Shown one piece after another: positions 16,617 through 25,578 of a stretch of DNA of 64,000 nucleotides. The stretch lies in the NCBI RefSeq assembly GCF_008935075.1, contig NZ_CP044545.1:268501-332500 (forward strand). Direction: 5' to 3'. The position numbers and the translations under genes are program-made. Under the pieces are notes generated by a model that ran no database searches, had not been told where the DNA came from, and worked only from the letters and a program-made list of their open reading frames with translations. The first letter of the stretch is position 1. The number at the start of each line of letters is the position of its first letter. This DNA is from Pradoshia sp. D12. GTDB taxonomy: Bacteria; Bacillota; Bacilli; Bacillales; Pradoshiaceae.

Positions 16617-16656
16617 GAGAAAGGGAGAGTATCGTATACCAGCTCTCCTTTTCTTG
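16617..16656 (+). terminator. Hairpin between kdpC and kdpD-like gene
   Basis: GAGAAAGGGAGAG and CTCTCCTTTTC pair with one bulge and are followed by TTG. It could attenuate transcription so that the sensor gene is made at a lower level than kdpFABC. Confidence 0.5.
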
Positions 16657-16681
16657 TCTGTAGAAAGATAGGGGTGAAAGC

Positions 16682-19012
16682 ATGGTCGAATTTCGCAGAA
16701 AAACTCCCGAAGAATTTTTACAATCGATTTATGAAGTGAAACGAGGAAGGCTGAAAATTATTCTCGGGGCGGTTTCTGGATCGGGAAAGACCTATCATAT
16801 GTTATTGGATGGGAATGTATTGAAGAAGAGATCGATTGATGTTGTGATTGGAATAATCAGTCCATCCAATCGTCCTAAAACAATTGAACAAATCGGGGAT
16901 TTGGAGACGATTCGACCAATTGAATGGGTGGAGAACGGAAAAGTAAAACAGGATTTAGATATTGAAGCCATTAAAGAAAGAAATCCAGAAGTTGTTCTTG
17001 TTGATATCTTGTCACATCGCAACCGCTCAGATGCACCGCATAAGTCAAGACTTGAAGATGTAGTAGAGCTAATGAACCACAATATTAGTGTAATTACAAC
17101 GATGAACATTTACGAATTAAATGGAGTTAGAGAGATTGTTGAAAAACTGTTAGGCATTAAAGTACAGGTGGATCATTGTGTACCGGATGACACCCTTGCG
17201 ATGGCAGATGAGGTTAAGCTTTTGGATGTAACGCCTGACCAAATTCTTAATCGTTTACAGGATGGCAACATAGACCGGGTATTAAAAGAGAAATTATTTA
17301 AACGAGCAAATTTGGCAGTATTACGCGAGCTTGCCTTACGCCATTTAGCAGGTGAAGTAAATGACGAACTGGATGAATATCGAGAACAGCAAGGATTGAT
17401 AGGACCATCCGGAGCATCGGAGAGAATTCTTGTTACCGTTCAATATCACTGGAATGGCTCAATTTTAGTACGTAGAGGACAACAAGTTGCCAAACGTTTG
17501 GGTGGTGAGCTATTAGTCGTATGTTTCCTTTCACAGGATAGAAAGCTTTCAAAGGAGGAGCAAACCTTTAGAAGATCTATTAAAAAGTTAGTTCATAAAG
17601 TTGGAGGTGAGTTTGAAGAATTTTCTATTGCTCGAACGGATGCAGCCGAGGAAATCGTCACCTATGCAACTGACAAGAAAATTACCAAAATTGTAATAGG
17701 CCATTCTAAAAGAAGCCGTCTGGAAGAAATCATAAACGGCTCGGTCATTAATAAAATTCTGCGAAGTACGCAAAACATAGATATTTTGGTTGTAGCTGAC
17801 CGAACAGATAAAAGCGGGAAAAGGGTAATACCTGCTAAATTGGGAGACGACAATAAAACCAATCCATACCGTCGCTTATCAAATCGAGAAGTGGAAGAGC
17901 GGATTGGAAAAATGAAGCGTGGACAATTAAAGGTTTATATTGGGGCAGCTCCAGGTGTCGGGAAGACGTATACGATGCTGCGTGAGGCTAACGAGTTGAA
18001 GAAAAACGGAATAGATGTCGTAATTGGTTTGCTTGAAACACATGGTAGGAAAGAAACACTTGATCAAGTCGGAAGCTTGGAAATGATGCCACGAATGAAA
18101 ATTAACTATAAAAATGTTGTGATTGAAGAAATGGATGTAGATGCCATTATAAAGAGAAATCCCGAGGTGGTACTAGTTGATGAATTGGCTCATACCAACG
18201 TACCAGGCAGCAATCATAAAAAACGTTATGAAGATGTTGAAGAGATTATAAAATCAGGGATTTCGGTCATCTCAACCATGAACATTCAGCATTTAGAAAG
18301 TTTAAATGACAGTATTGAACAAATTACAGGAGTGCGGGTACGGGAAACAGTACCCGATCAAGTTCTCCGAATGGCAGATGAGATTGAGCTTATTGATATT
18401 TCTCCAAAGGAGTTGCAGCAACGTATGCTGGAGGGGAATATATACGCAAAGGAAAAAGTAGAACAGGCACTGAATCATTTTTTTAAAACGTATAATTTAA
18501 TCGCATTAAGAGAACTCGCCCTTCGTGAAGTCGCTGATGATGTTGATGAGAGACTAGAATTATTGGAACGTAACCGTACTTTAAGAGGACCGTGGCGAAA
18601 ACAAGAGGTTATCTTTGTTTGTGTAAATTTACGCGGGAACAGTGAGCGTTTAATTCGACGTGGTTTTCGAACTGCTTATCGGTTGAAGGCTAACTGGTAT
18701 GTGGGTTATGTAAAGGAGCATTCTGTTCTAACAGACGAAGAACAATCCAAAATAAAGAACTTGCAGTTTTTAACCGAAAGACTGGGCGGGCTTTTTGAAC
18801 TATACGAAACTTCCCATCGAAGAAAAGTTGTTGAAGAATTGGTAGAACGATTAAATGACAAAGAGGCAACTCAAGTGTTTATAGGACAATCGACACAGAC
18901 AAGAATGGAAGAGATCGTAAGAGGTTCGGTTGTCCAAAAGCTATTGCGTTTAGTCCGTCATTTAGATGTATTAATCATTGCAGATCAAAAACCTGATAAA
19001 AAGATGGACTAA
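16682..19012 (+). CDS. Tandem double KdpD sensor-domain protein without histidine kinase
   Basis: 776 residues made of two KdpD N-terminal halves in series, about 1-385 and 405-776. Each has a P-loop KdpD domain and a universal-stress (USP) domain. No membrane segments, HisKA or ATPase kinase domains follow. The second half is canonical: G-A-A-P-G-V-G-K-T near residue 421, V-D-E-L-A-H-T-N near 500, and N-I-Q-H-L-E-S-L-N-D. The first half keeps the P-loop lysine (G-A-V-S-G-S-G-K-T near 29) but has V-D-I-L-S-H-R-N in place of VDELAHTN and N-I-Y-E-L-N-G-V-R-E in place of NIQHLESLND. Many bacilli have a single truncated KdpD of about 370 residues next to kdpFABC. The USP domain of S. aureus KdpD binds c-di-AMP, so a c-di-AMP sensing role is plausible. 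No kdpE is nearby. Confidence 0.9.
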   Translation: MVEFRRKTPEEFLQSIYEVKRGRLKIILGAVSGSGKTYHMLLDGNVLKKRSIDVVIGIISPSNRPKTIEQIGDLETIRPIEWVENGKVKQDLDIEAIKERNPEVVLVDILSHRNRSDAPHKSRLEDVVELMNHNISVITTMNIYELNGVREIVEKLLGIKVQVDHCVPDDTLAMADEVKLLDVTPDQILNRLQDGNIDRVLKEKLFKRANLAVLRELALRHLAGEVNDELDEYREQQGLIGPSGASERILVTVQYHWNGSILVRRGQQVAKRLGGELLVVCFLSQDRKLSKEEQTFRRSIKKLVHKVGGEFEEFSIARTDAAEEIVTYATDKKITKIVIGHSKRSRLEEIINGSVINKILRSTQNIDILVVADRTDKSGKRVIPAKLGDDNKTNPYRRLSNREVEERIGKMKRGQLKVYIGAAPGVGKTYTMLREANELKKNGIDVVIGLLETHGRKETLDQVGSLEMMPRMKINYKNVVIEEMDVDAIIKRNPEVVLVDELAHTNVPGSNHKKRYEDVEEIIKSGISVISTMNIQHLESLNDSIEQITGVRVRETVPDQVLRMADEIELIDISPKELQQRMLEGNIYAKEKVEQALNHFFKTYNLIALRELALREVADDVDERLELLERNRTLRGPWRKQEVIFVCVNLRGNSERLIRRGFRTAYRLKANWYVGYVKEHSVLTDEEQSKIKNLQFLTERLGGLFELYETSHRRKVVEELVERLNDKEATQVFIGQSTQTRMEEIVRGSVVQKLLRLVRHLDVLIIADQKPDKKMD

Positions 19013-19105
19013 GTTAACCGCCAAATTTAGAAAAGCATATAAACTAATCGGTCGGGCATTCTAAAGCAGAGCAGGAAGTATGAATAACTGATGAGGGGGT
19101 AAGCG

Positions 19106-19519
19106 GTGAATATAGCCTTTTTTCTAATCCCAAAAAGAGAAGTAGCCTTCGTTAAATATGAGTCCACGATGAGACAAGCGTTGGAAAAAATGGAGTTTCA
19201 CAAATACTCTGCAGTTCCCATTATCGATAACCATGGAAGATATGTTGGCACCTTAACAGAGGGGGACTTACTCTGGAAAATGAAAAACACCCCTGACTTA
19301 TCATTCGAAAACACCCATAAAACGAAACTGAAAGACATAAAACCAAAGCGTTATAATGAACCGATTCATATTGATGCTGATATGGAAAGTATTCTTTTAA
19401 GGGCAATGGAGCAGAATTTTGTCCCTGTTATTGATGACGCGGGCATTTTTATTGGAATTATTAGAAGAAGAGAAATCATAGAATACTGTGCTAAGGGGAT
19501 TTTCGAGAAAAAAGCATAA
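19106..19519 (+). CDS. CBS-domain pair protein, kdp-linked
   Basis: A 137-residue protein made of two CBS motifs: S-A-V-P-I-I-D-N-H-G-R-Y-V-G-T-L-T-E-G-D-L-L near residues 35-55 and F-V-P-V-I-D-D-A-G-I-F-I-G-I-I-R-R-R near 105-125. GTG start behind GAGGGGGT. CBS pairs bind adenine nucleotides; the c-di-AMP-binding DarB/CbpB of Bacillus and Listeria has this architecture and size, but the sequence here is not close enough for me to name it so. Its place at the end of a c-di-AMP-controlled K+ locus makes c-di-AMP the first ligand to test. Confidence 0.75.
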   Translation: MNIAFFLIPKREVAFVKYESTMRQALEKMEFHKYSAVPIIDNHGRYVGTLTEGDLLWKMKNTPDLSFENTHKTKLKDIKPKRYNEPIHIDADMESILLRAMEQNFVPVIDDAGIFIGIIRRREIIEYCAKGIFEKKA

Positions 19520-19735
19520 AATTAATAGTAATAGTGTACTGTTTAACTTTTATTACCTTTCGCAAGGAATTATTTTATTACCATACAATAAGAGAGTCAA
19601 AAGTTAATGTTCAGTATAATCAGCAGTCACATAAGCTTTCTAACACGACTGCCTTGATTATAAGGTAATCTTTTAGAATTGACGGTTTAACAGCCCTATA
19701 TTCTATAAAAAGTTCATACATACATAAAAAGGTGA
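19520..19735. other. Intergenic stretch with a long imperfect hairpin
   Basis: No gene is seen. ATAATCAGCAGTC and GACTGCCTTGATTAT (about 19617-19662) can pair with a two-base bulge, but no T-run follows. Confidence 0.4.
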
Positions 19736-19739
19736 ATTT

Positions 19740-19780
19740 AAAAGATTGTTTCCTGTAAAAAAGGGAGCAGTCTTTTTTTA
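19740..19780 (+). terminator. Intrinsic terminator
   Basis: AAAGATTGTTTCC (19741-19753) and GGGAGCAGTCTTT (19763-19775) pair with G-U pairs and are followed by TTTT. It separates the kdp locus from the siderophore operon. Confidence 0.75.
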
Positions 19781-19844
19781 TCAATAAGATGTAGTCGGTG
19801 TTTCTCGAGGTAAATAATAATTCGGTAATTTCTGAAAAAATAGA

Positions 19845-19899
19845 TTGACAAAAGTAGGAAAAGAAATTATATTTAACTACGTATTGATAATCATTATCA
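19845..19899 (+). promoter_or_regulatory. SigA promoter with Fur box
   Basis: TTGACA (19845-19850), 17 bases, TATATT (19868-19873), followed by a perfect 7-1-7 Fur box TGATAATCATTATCA (19885-19899) just past the transcription start. Fur with iron would block transcription of the importer genes downstream. Confidence 0.92.
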
Positions 19900-19937
19900 A
19901 TTAAATTGGGCTATATATCCTTTTAAGGAGGTTTACT

Positions 19938-20783
19938 ATGAATCGCCTCTATACAGATCGTTTGAACATTGGGTACGGGGAAGAATTAATTGTAAAGGAT
20001 CTCAGTGTAGAAATACCTGACCGGAAAATAACGACAATCATTGGCTCTAATGGGTGTGGGAAATCAACTTTATTGAAAGCCATTACACGCATTATATCTC
20101 ATCAATCAGGCGACGTCGTTTTGGATGGGAAAAGTATCTTAAGTAATAATACAAAGATTCTTGCACAAAAAATGGCCATCCTTCCTCAGTCACCAGAAAG
20201 TGCAAGCGGACTTACAGTAGGTGAACTAGTTTCCTATGGAAGGTTTCCTTATCAAAAGGGATTTGGTCGTTTAACTAAAAAAGATTATGAGGTAATTGAC
20301 TGGGCACTTGAGGTTACTGGAACGATAGATTACAAGTTTCGTCCGGTAGATGCCCTATCAGGCGGTCAGCGCCAACGTGTTTGGATTGCCATGGCACTAG
20401 CCCAGGAGACAGAAATCATCTTTCTCGACGAGCCAACCACCTATTTAGACATGGCTCATCAGTTAGAGGTCTTAGAGCTTTTACAAAAACTGAATCAAGA
20501 ACAAGCACGTACCATTGTGATGGTCTTGCATGATTTAAACCAGGCAGCACGTTTTGCTGATTATATGATTGCCTTAAAAGATGGCCGAGTTGTAAAAGCC
20601 GGGTCCTGCGAGGAAGTGATTACTCCCGCTGTACTCAGAAAAGTATTCCATATTGATGCCCAAATAGGGAGAGATCCACGAACAAATAAACCAATGTGCC
20701 TTACTTATAACTTATTAAAAGGAGAACCCAAACATGAAAAAATGGATATTCCCGTTTATGCTGCTCTCAGTGTTAATTATTAG
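19938..20783 (+). CDS. Iron-siderophore ABC transporter ATPase (YusV/FecE-like)
   Basis: 281 residues with all ABC motifs: Walker A G-S-N-G-C-G-K-S-T near residue 37, signature L-S-G-G-Q-R-Q-R near 140, Walker B I-I-F-L-D-E-P-T-T-Y-L-D near 160, and the switch His in V-L-H-D-L-N-Q. It powers ferric siderophore import with the two permeases downstream. AAGGAGG precedes the ATG. The last 50 bases overlap the start of the binding-protein gene in another frame. Confidence 0.95.
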   Translation: MNRLYTDRLNIGYGEELIVKDLSVEIPDRKITTIIGSNGCGKSTLLKAITRIISHQSGDVVLDGKSILSNNTKILAQKMAILPQSPESASGLTVGELVSYGRFPYQKGFGRLTKKDYEVIDWALEVTGTIDYKFRPVDALSGGQRQRVWIAMALAQETEIIFLDEPTTYLDMAHQLEVLELLQKLNQEQARTIVMVLHDLNQAARFADYMIALKDGRVVKAGSCEEVITPAVLRKVFHIDAQIGRDPRTNKPMCLTYNLLKGEPKHEKMDIPVYAALSVNY

Positions 20784-21657
20784 TGCATGCAGCAATAGTT
20801 CATCTACAGAGAAGGAAAATGATACAAAAAAAGAAGAAGCGCCAAAAACATTTACATATGAATCAGAAACAGGGCCAGTCGAAGTACCAACAGATCCGCA
20901 GCGTGTTGTCATGCTATCAGGATTCACTGGGAACGTGATTGAACTGGATGTGAATTTAGTTGGTGTTGACGTTTGGTCTAAAACAAACCCTACCTTTGAA
21001 AAGGAATTAAAGGATGTTGCCGAAGTTTCAGAGGATAATCTAGAAAAAATCATTGAATTGAATCCTGATCTCATTATTGCGTTATCTACTGTTAAAAACG
21101 TTGATAAATTAAAGGAGATTGCTCCTACTGTAACCTATACTTGGGGCAAATTGGATTACTTAGCTCAGCATGTGGAAATTGGAAAACTATTAGGTAAAGA
21201 GAAAGAAGCAGAGGACTGGGTTGATGACTTCCAAACACGTGCTGCGGAAGCCGGAGAAGAGATTCGCGCCAAAATCGGTGAGGATGCAACAGTATCTGTA
21301 ATAGAAGCTTTTGATAAAAATTTATATGTATACGGTGATAATTGGGCACGCGGAACAGAAATCCTTTACCAAGCTATGAAATTGAAAATGCCTGATAAAG
21401 TAAAAGAGATGACATCTAAGGATGGATACTATACTCTTTCTACGGAAGTACTCTCTGAATACGCAGGAGATTATGTGATTTTAAGTAAATACGCAGCTGC
21501 TGATGTATCATTCCAGGAAACTGAAACCTATAAAAATATACCTGCCGTTAAAAATGGACATGTATATGAAATGGAAGGAGACGGTGCTTCCTTTAGTGAC
21601 CCAGTTACATTAGAGAAGCATTTAGCTTTTTTCAAGAAATCATTTCTTGGTGAATAA
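20734..21657 (+). CDS. Iron-siderophore substrate-binding lipoprotein (YfiY-like)
   Basis: 307 residues. The signal peptide ends in a lipobox, L-I-I-S-A-C, so the protein is anchored at Cys19 or so on the outer face of the membrane. The mature part fits the FhuD/BtuF periplasmic-binding fold, with P-T-D-P-Q-R-V-V near residue 52 and P-D-L-I-I-A-L-S in the first lobe. It delivers the ferric siderophore to the permeases. Its AAAAGGAGA ribosome site lies inside the ATPase gene. Which siderophore is bound cannot be read here; YfiY of B. subtilis takes hydroxamate-carboxylates. Confidence 0.93.
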   Translation: MKKWIFPFMLLSVLIISACSNSSSTEKENDTKKEEAPKTFTYESETGPVEVPTDPQRVVMLSGFTGNVIELDVNLVGVDVWSKTNPTFEKELKDVAEVSEDNLEKIIELNPDLIIALSTVKNVDKLKEIAPTVTYTWGKLDYLAQHVEIGKLLGKEKEAEDWVDDFQTRAAEAGEEIRAKIGEDATVSVIEAFDKNLYVYGDNWARGTEILYQAMKLKMPDKVKEMTSKDGYYTLSTEVLSEYAGDYVILSKYAAADVSFQETETYKNIPAVKNGHVYEMEGDGASFSDPVTLEKHLAFFKKSFLGE

Positions 21658-21727
21658 TTTTCGGGTGGAGGGATTCTAATTGGAATCCCTTTTCCCCTAT
21701 TCTGACGAAAGAGAAGATGAGTAACTG

Positions 21728-22738
21728 ATGACAAAAGAAATGAAACGTTCTGTCCCCTTTGTCTATAAAATGATTGCCAGTTTGCTTGTTCTTGCTGGGA
21801 TGTTTGTGGCGGCCATGGTTTTTGGTGCTGCAGATACGACTGTCAAAGATGTATGGCTCGCTCTTACCTCTAACGTGAAAACGGATGAAACTCTTGTTCT
21901 GCGAGAGATTCGTTTTCCAAGAGAAGTTGCAGCCATTTTTGTAGGAGCAGCTTTAGCTGTTGCCGGCGCTATTATGCAAGGGTTGACGAGAAATCCGCTT
22001 GCTGATCCAGGTTTACTAGGATTGACTGCCGGCGCAAATGCGGCGCTGGCAATTACGCTGGTTGTTTTCCCATCTATTAATTATTTTGGGTTGATGATTG
22101 GCTGTTTTATTGGAGCAGCTGTTGGTACAATCATGGTATTTAGTATGGGGTTTATGAAAAAAGGAGGGTTTTCTCCGCTTCGAATCGTATTAGCAGGTGC
22201 TGCTGTATCTGCTTTCCTTTATGCGGTTGCGGATGGGGTAAGTATTTACTTTAAGGTATCTAAAAATGTTTCAGCATGGACTTCAGGAGGGTTAGTTGGA
22301 ACTAGTTGGGACCAGCTCCAGATCATTGTTCCTTTTATTATAGTTGGCATTCTAGTGGCGCTCATTTTAGCAAGACAGCTGACGATTCTTAGTTTAAATG
22401 AAGAAGTTGCTGTTGGCTTGGGGCAAAACACGGCACAAGTAAAATTCATCCTTTATGTTGTCATTATCCTTCTGGCGGGTGCATCTGTTGCCCTTGTCGG
22501 GAATATGACCTTTATTGGCTTAATGATCCCGCATATTGTACGGGCCATCGTCGGAACGGATTACCGATTTATTATCCCAATGTCTGCCATTGCAGGAGCT
22601 GTTTTTATGCTTTTTGCGGATACGCTTGGACGGACCATAAATGCACCATTTGAAACTCCGGTAGCAGCTATTGTAGCTACAATAGGGTTGCCATTTTTCT
22701 TGATAATTGTTCGTAAAGGAGGGAAAGCATTCTCATGA
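21728..22738 (+). CDS. FecCD-family siderophore permease 1 (YfiZ-like)
   Basis: 336 residues with about nine to ten membrane segments. Typical FecCD motifs are R-F-P-R-E-V-A-A-I, G-A-I-M-Q-G-L-T-R-N-P-L-A-D-P-G-L-L-G near residue 80, and the coupling loop G-N-M-T-F-I-G-L-M-I-P-H-I-V-R near 260. It forms a heterodimer with the next gene product; the two overlap by four bases (ATGA). Confidence 0.95.
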   Translation: MTKEMKRSVPFVYKMIASLLVLAGMFVAAMVFGAADTTVKDVWLALTSNVKTDETLVLREIRFPREVAAIFVGAALAVAGAIMQGLTRNPLADPGLLGLTAGANAALAITLVVFPSINYFGLMIGCFIGAAVGTIMVFSMGFMKKGGFSPLRIVLAGAAVSAFLYAVADGVSIYFKVSKNVSAWTSGGLVGTSWDQLQIIVPFIIVGILVALILARQLTILSLNEEVAVGLGQNTAQVKFILYVVIILLAGASVALVGNMTFIGLMIPHIVRAIVGTDYRFIIPMSAIAGAVFMLFADTLGRTINAPFETPVAAIVATIGLPFFLIIVRKGGKAFS

Positions 22739-23742
22739 TTCATCCTCCTTTACTAAAAAAACAACGACTATTTCTTGTTGTTTTATTGACTCTCATTATT
22801 GCTACAGCGGTTGTCAGCATGGGGATGGGAGCAGCTGCTTTATCTTATGACCGGCTCATTCCAACACTACTTGGAGAGGGCACGTTTAAAGAAGAGTTTG
22901 TTTTATTTTCGATTCGTTTACCAAGAATACTGATTACAGTGTTGGCTGGAATGGCGCTTGCATTATCGGGTGCTATTTTACAAGGTATTACACGGAATGA
23001 TTTAGCGGATCCTGGCATTATTGGGATTAATTCTGGAGCGGGTGTGGCTGTAGCTATCTTCTTTCTATTTTTTCCGATTGAACCAGGTTCATTTGTTTAT
23101 ATGCTGCCTCTTGTCGCGTTTTTCGGTGCGATCCTCACCGTATGTTTCATCTATTTATTTTCATATACGAAAAACTCAGGGTTGGAGCCGGTAAGGCTCG
23201 TGTTAGTAGGCATAGGTTTTTCGATGGCCCTCTCCGGTGCCATGATTGTCCTTATTTCATCGGCAGAACGAGAAAAAGTAGATTTTATTGCTCAATGGTT
23301 AGCAGGGAATATATGGGGAACAGATTGGCCTTTTATTTGGGCGTTGCTCCCTTGGTTAGTCATCCTTATTCCGTTTACTTTATTCAAAGCCAATCGTTTA
23401 AACCTTCTCGGGATTAGTGAACCTGCAGCTATTAGTGTAGGTGTGTCGATTGAGAAGGAAAGAATCATTTTACTGATCACAGCTGTTGCCCTGGCTGCCT
23501 CCGCTGTCTCGGTTACAGGGGGGATCTCCTTCATCGGTTTAATGGCACCGCATATAGCCAAAACTCTAGTAGGACCACGAAACCAATTATTTATCCCACT
23601 TGCCATTTTGATTGGGGGATGGTTATTATTATTCGCTGATACAATCGGCCGAAATCTAATTGAGCCTAACGGACTCCCGGCAGGTATTATGGTTGCCCTT
23701 ATCGGTGCCCCTTATTTTATGTATTTATTATTGAAAAAATAA
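22735..23742 (+). CDS. FecCD-family siderophore permease 2 (YfhA-like)
   Basis: 335 residues, paralogous to the preceding permease: R-L-P-R-I-L-I-T-V, G-A-I-L-Q-G-I-T-R-N-D-L-A-D-P-G-I-I-G and G-G-I-S-F-I-G-L-M-A-P-H-I. It overlaps permease 1 by four bases and is the last gene of the operon. Confidence 0.95.
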   Translation: MIHPPLLKKQRLFLVVLLTLIIATAVVSMGMGAAALSYDRLIPTLLGEGTFKEEFVLFSIRLPRILITVLAGMALALSGAILQGITRNDLADPGIIGINSGAGVAVAIFFLFFPIEPGSFVYMLPLVAFFGAILTVCFIYLFSYTKNSGLEPVRLVLVGIGFSMALSGAMIVLISSAEREKVDFIAQWLAGNIWGTDWPFIWALLPWLVILIPFTLFKANRLNLLGISEPAAISVGVSIEKERIILLITAVALAASAVSVTGGISFIGLMAPHIAKTLVGPRNQLFIPLAILIGGWLLLFADTIGRNLIEPNGLPAGIMVALIGAPYFMYLLLKK

Positions 23743-24257
23743 GCGAATATCCCTTGGGAATCTGCTTATTATCAAAGGTTTCTACTGTTTTGTTATCGGG
23801 ATGGAAATGATAGCGTTCATTAACTGTGTGTAAATATTAATTCAGAAAATAAAGCTACTGTTCCCTGTAGCAAAAAGAATCAAGAATGCTAATTAACGGC
23901 ATTCTTGCTTCTTTTTATTTGGTTATTCCAAATGCCCTTTTCCTCTACTAACTGGATGTTTAACTCGTCAGAAGAACTGGTAGGATGTAAAGCAAATGAA
24001 CATTTACTCTCATTACTGTTTTAATTACGGAAGTTGATTCAGAAACGATCATTATGATGTCTAAAAATAGATGTGTTGTTGTGCCTTTAGTGAATATATG
24101 TAAAATTGATACAATGATTTAGTTTCAAAAAAGGGATGGCTATTGTCATCCTCATTTTAGGTGGGGATATTGATAAAAGTCTAAATAAAGCCGATAAAAT
24201 TACGTATTTACCAGCTTTATGTATGGTTAAATGTTAAATTCCAGAATAGATTCTGTA
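23743..24257. other. Intergenic region between convergent genes
   Basis: 515 bases without a supportable gene. It holds the terminator at 23876-23918 and a small hairpin with GCTAC/GTAGC arms just before it. The rest is A+T-rich and shows no recognised structure. Confidence 0.6.
23876..23918 (+). terminator. Intrinsic terminator of siderophore operon
   Basis: CAAGAATGC (23881-23889) and GCATTCTTG (23899-23907) pair perfectly and are followed by CTTCTTTTT. Confidence 0.82.
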
Positions 24258-25295
24258 TTAAATTCCAAGCTCTTCTTTTAATAATAATTCGTTCCGTTCT
24301 TTGAATACTTCATTATGTGATGAGACCATTGCAGTATCGTATGCTGAAGGTTCAATAAAAACTTTGGCACTGTTGACAGCATTGAGAGCATCCTGGAAGG
24401 CACCGACCAATAAATTTACTTTTCCTTCGTAAGATATAATATCCCCGGCTGCAAAGATTCCTTCTGTGGAAAGAACGCCTTTGGGTGTACCGATATAATA
24501 GTAATCATCCTTCATCTCCGGCTGCAAGCCATCTTCAAATTCGAGAGAAGCTTCGCGATTATAGCCATGATTAATTAAAACTTCATCAACAGCAATCGCT
24601 CTATTATCACCATTAATCTCTAAAATCACTTGATCAATCGCATGGTTTTCCTTATTTGCTACTAAAGAAGTAATGGTAGCATTGAGGATGATTTCTACAT
24701 GGTTCTCCTGCAAGTTTTTGATTTGAGCCTCGTGTGCAGTCAGTTCATCTTTACGGTAAATAACCGTCACACTCTCTGCGACATGCAGTAATTCTGCAGC
24801 CCAATCAATAGCAGCATTTCCTCCACCGGAAATTAAGACATGCTTATCCTTAAAACGCTCTATTCGCTGAACGGTGTAGTGTAAATTAGTAAGCTCGTAC
24901 TTTGATGCACCTTCTATATCCAGCTTTTGTGGAGAGATAATTCCTCCGCCATTTGCCATAATAACGGTTTTTGATATATGCTTCTCGCCATTATCTGTTA
25001 TAAGAGTAAATAATCCATTTTCTTTAGTAATATATTCAACTTTAGTATTCAAACATACGGTAGGTTCAAAGGTTAATCCTTGTGATATCAAATCCTTAAC
25101 GAATTCCTCCCCACGCATAGGACGCAATCCCCCGACATCCCAAATCATCTTTTCAGGATAGATATTAACTTTTCCTCCCAGCATTGTCTGAGATTCAATA
25201 ATCTTTGTTTTCATGGTTCGTAAACCGCTGTAAAACGCACTGTACAAACCCGCTGGTCCTCCGCCAACAATCGTTACATCATAAATATCCGGCAT
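24258..25295 (-). CDS. Ferredoxin/flavodoxin-NADP reductase type 2 (YcgT/YumC-like)
   Basis: 345 residues, thioredoxin-reductase-like. FAD motif V-G-G-G-P-A-G-L-Y-S near residue 12, NADP motif I-S-G-G-G-N-A-A-I-D-W near 155, second FAD motif F-A-A-G-D-I near 290. The redox-active CxxC of thioredoxin reductases is missing, as expected for YumC/YcgT. Start ATG 25295 follows AAGGAGG; the longer reading frame runs into the Fur site. The Fur box upstream points to the iron-limited YcgT paralogue, which may supply electrons for iron release from siderophores. Confidence 0.92.
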   Translation of the reverse strand: MPDIYDVTIVGGGPAGLYSAFYSGLRTMKTKIIESQTMLGGKVNIYPEKMIWDVGGLRPMRGEEFVKDLISQGLTFEPTVCLNTKVEYITKENGLFTLITDNGEKHISKTVIMANGGGIISPQKLDIEGASKYELTNLHYTVQRIERFKDKHVLISGGGNAAIDWAAELLHVAESVTVIYRKDELTAHEAQIKNLQENHVEIILNATITSLVANKENHAIDQVILEINGDNRAIAVDEVLINHGYNREASLEFEDGLQPEMKDDYYYIGTPKGVLSTEGIFAAGDIISYEGKVNLLVGAFQDALNAVNSAKVFIEPSAYDTAMVSSHNEVFKERNELLLKEELGI

Positions 25296-25348
25296 TAAAA
25301 ACCCTCCTTTATTACAAAAGATGGAACTAGTAGTTAAGTACATTATAT

Positions 25349-25376
25349 TGATAATAATTCTCATTATCAATGAGAA
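25349..25376 (-). promoter_or_regulatory. Overlapping Fur boxes
   Basis: Successive half-sites TGATAAT, ATTCTCA, ATTATCA and TGAGAAT overlap, giving the 7-1-7 form TGAGAATTATTATCA on the minus strand and a second offset copy. They overlap a GATAAT that could be the -10 of the reductase promoter, with TTGATC 18 bases before it. Confidence 0.82.
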
Positions 25377-25510
25377 TTTATAATTTGATCAAGCCATAGA
25401 TGTACGACAGGGAAGTTAGAGGAGTAGGAAAGCAGCTATTCAATGGCTGTCCTACACCTATGCCAGAAGATAGAATCCTAAAATTAATAAACATTTTTCC
25501 TCACATGTAA

Positions 25511-25542
25511 ATCACATAATGAATAATGATTCATTATGTGAT
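25511..25542. promoter_or_regulatory. Perfect 14-bp inverted repeat (operator candidate)
   Basis: ATCACATAATGAAT (25511-25524) and ATTCATTATGTGAT (25529-25542) are exact inverted repeats separated by four bases, 37 bases before the MBL gene. No T-run follows, so an operator is more likely than a terminator. It is not a Fur, PerR or Zur consensus. Confidence 0.7.
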
Positions 25543-25578
25543 AATATTTAACGAATAATCGCGGTAAGGAGGAGTGGG

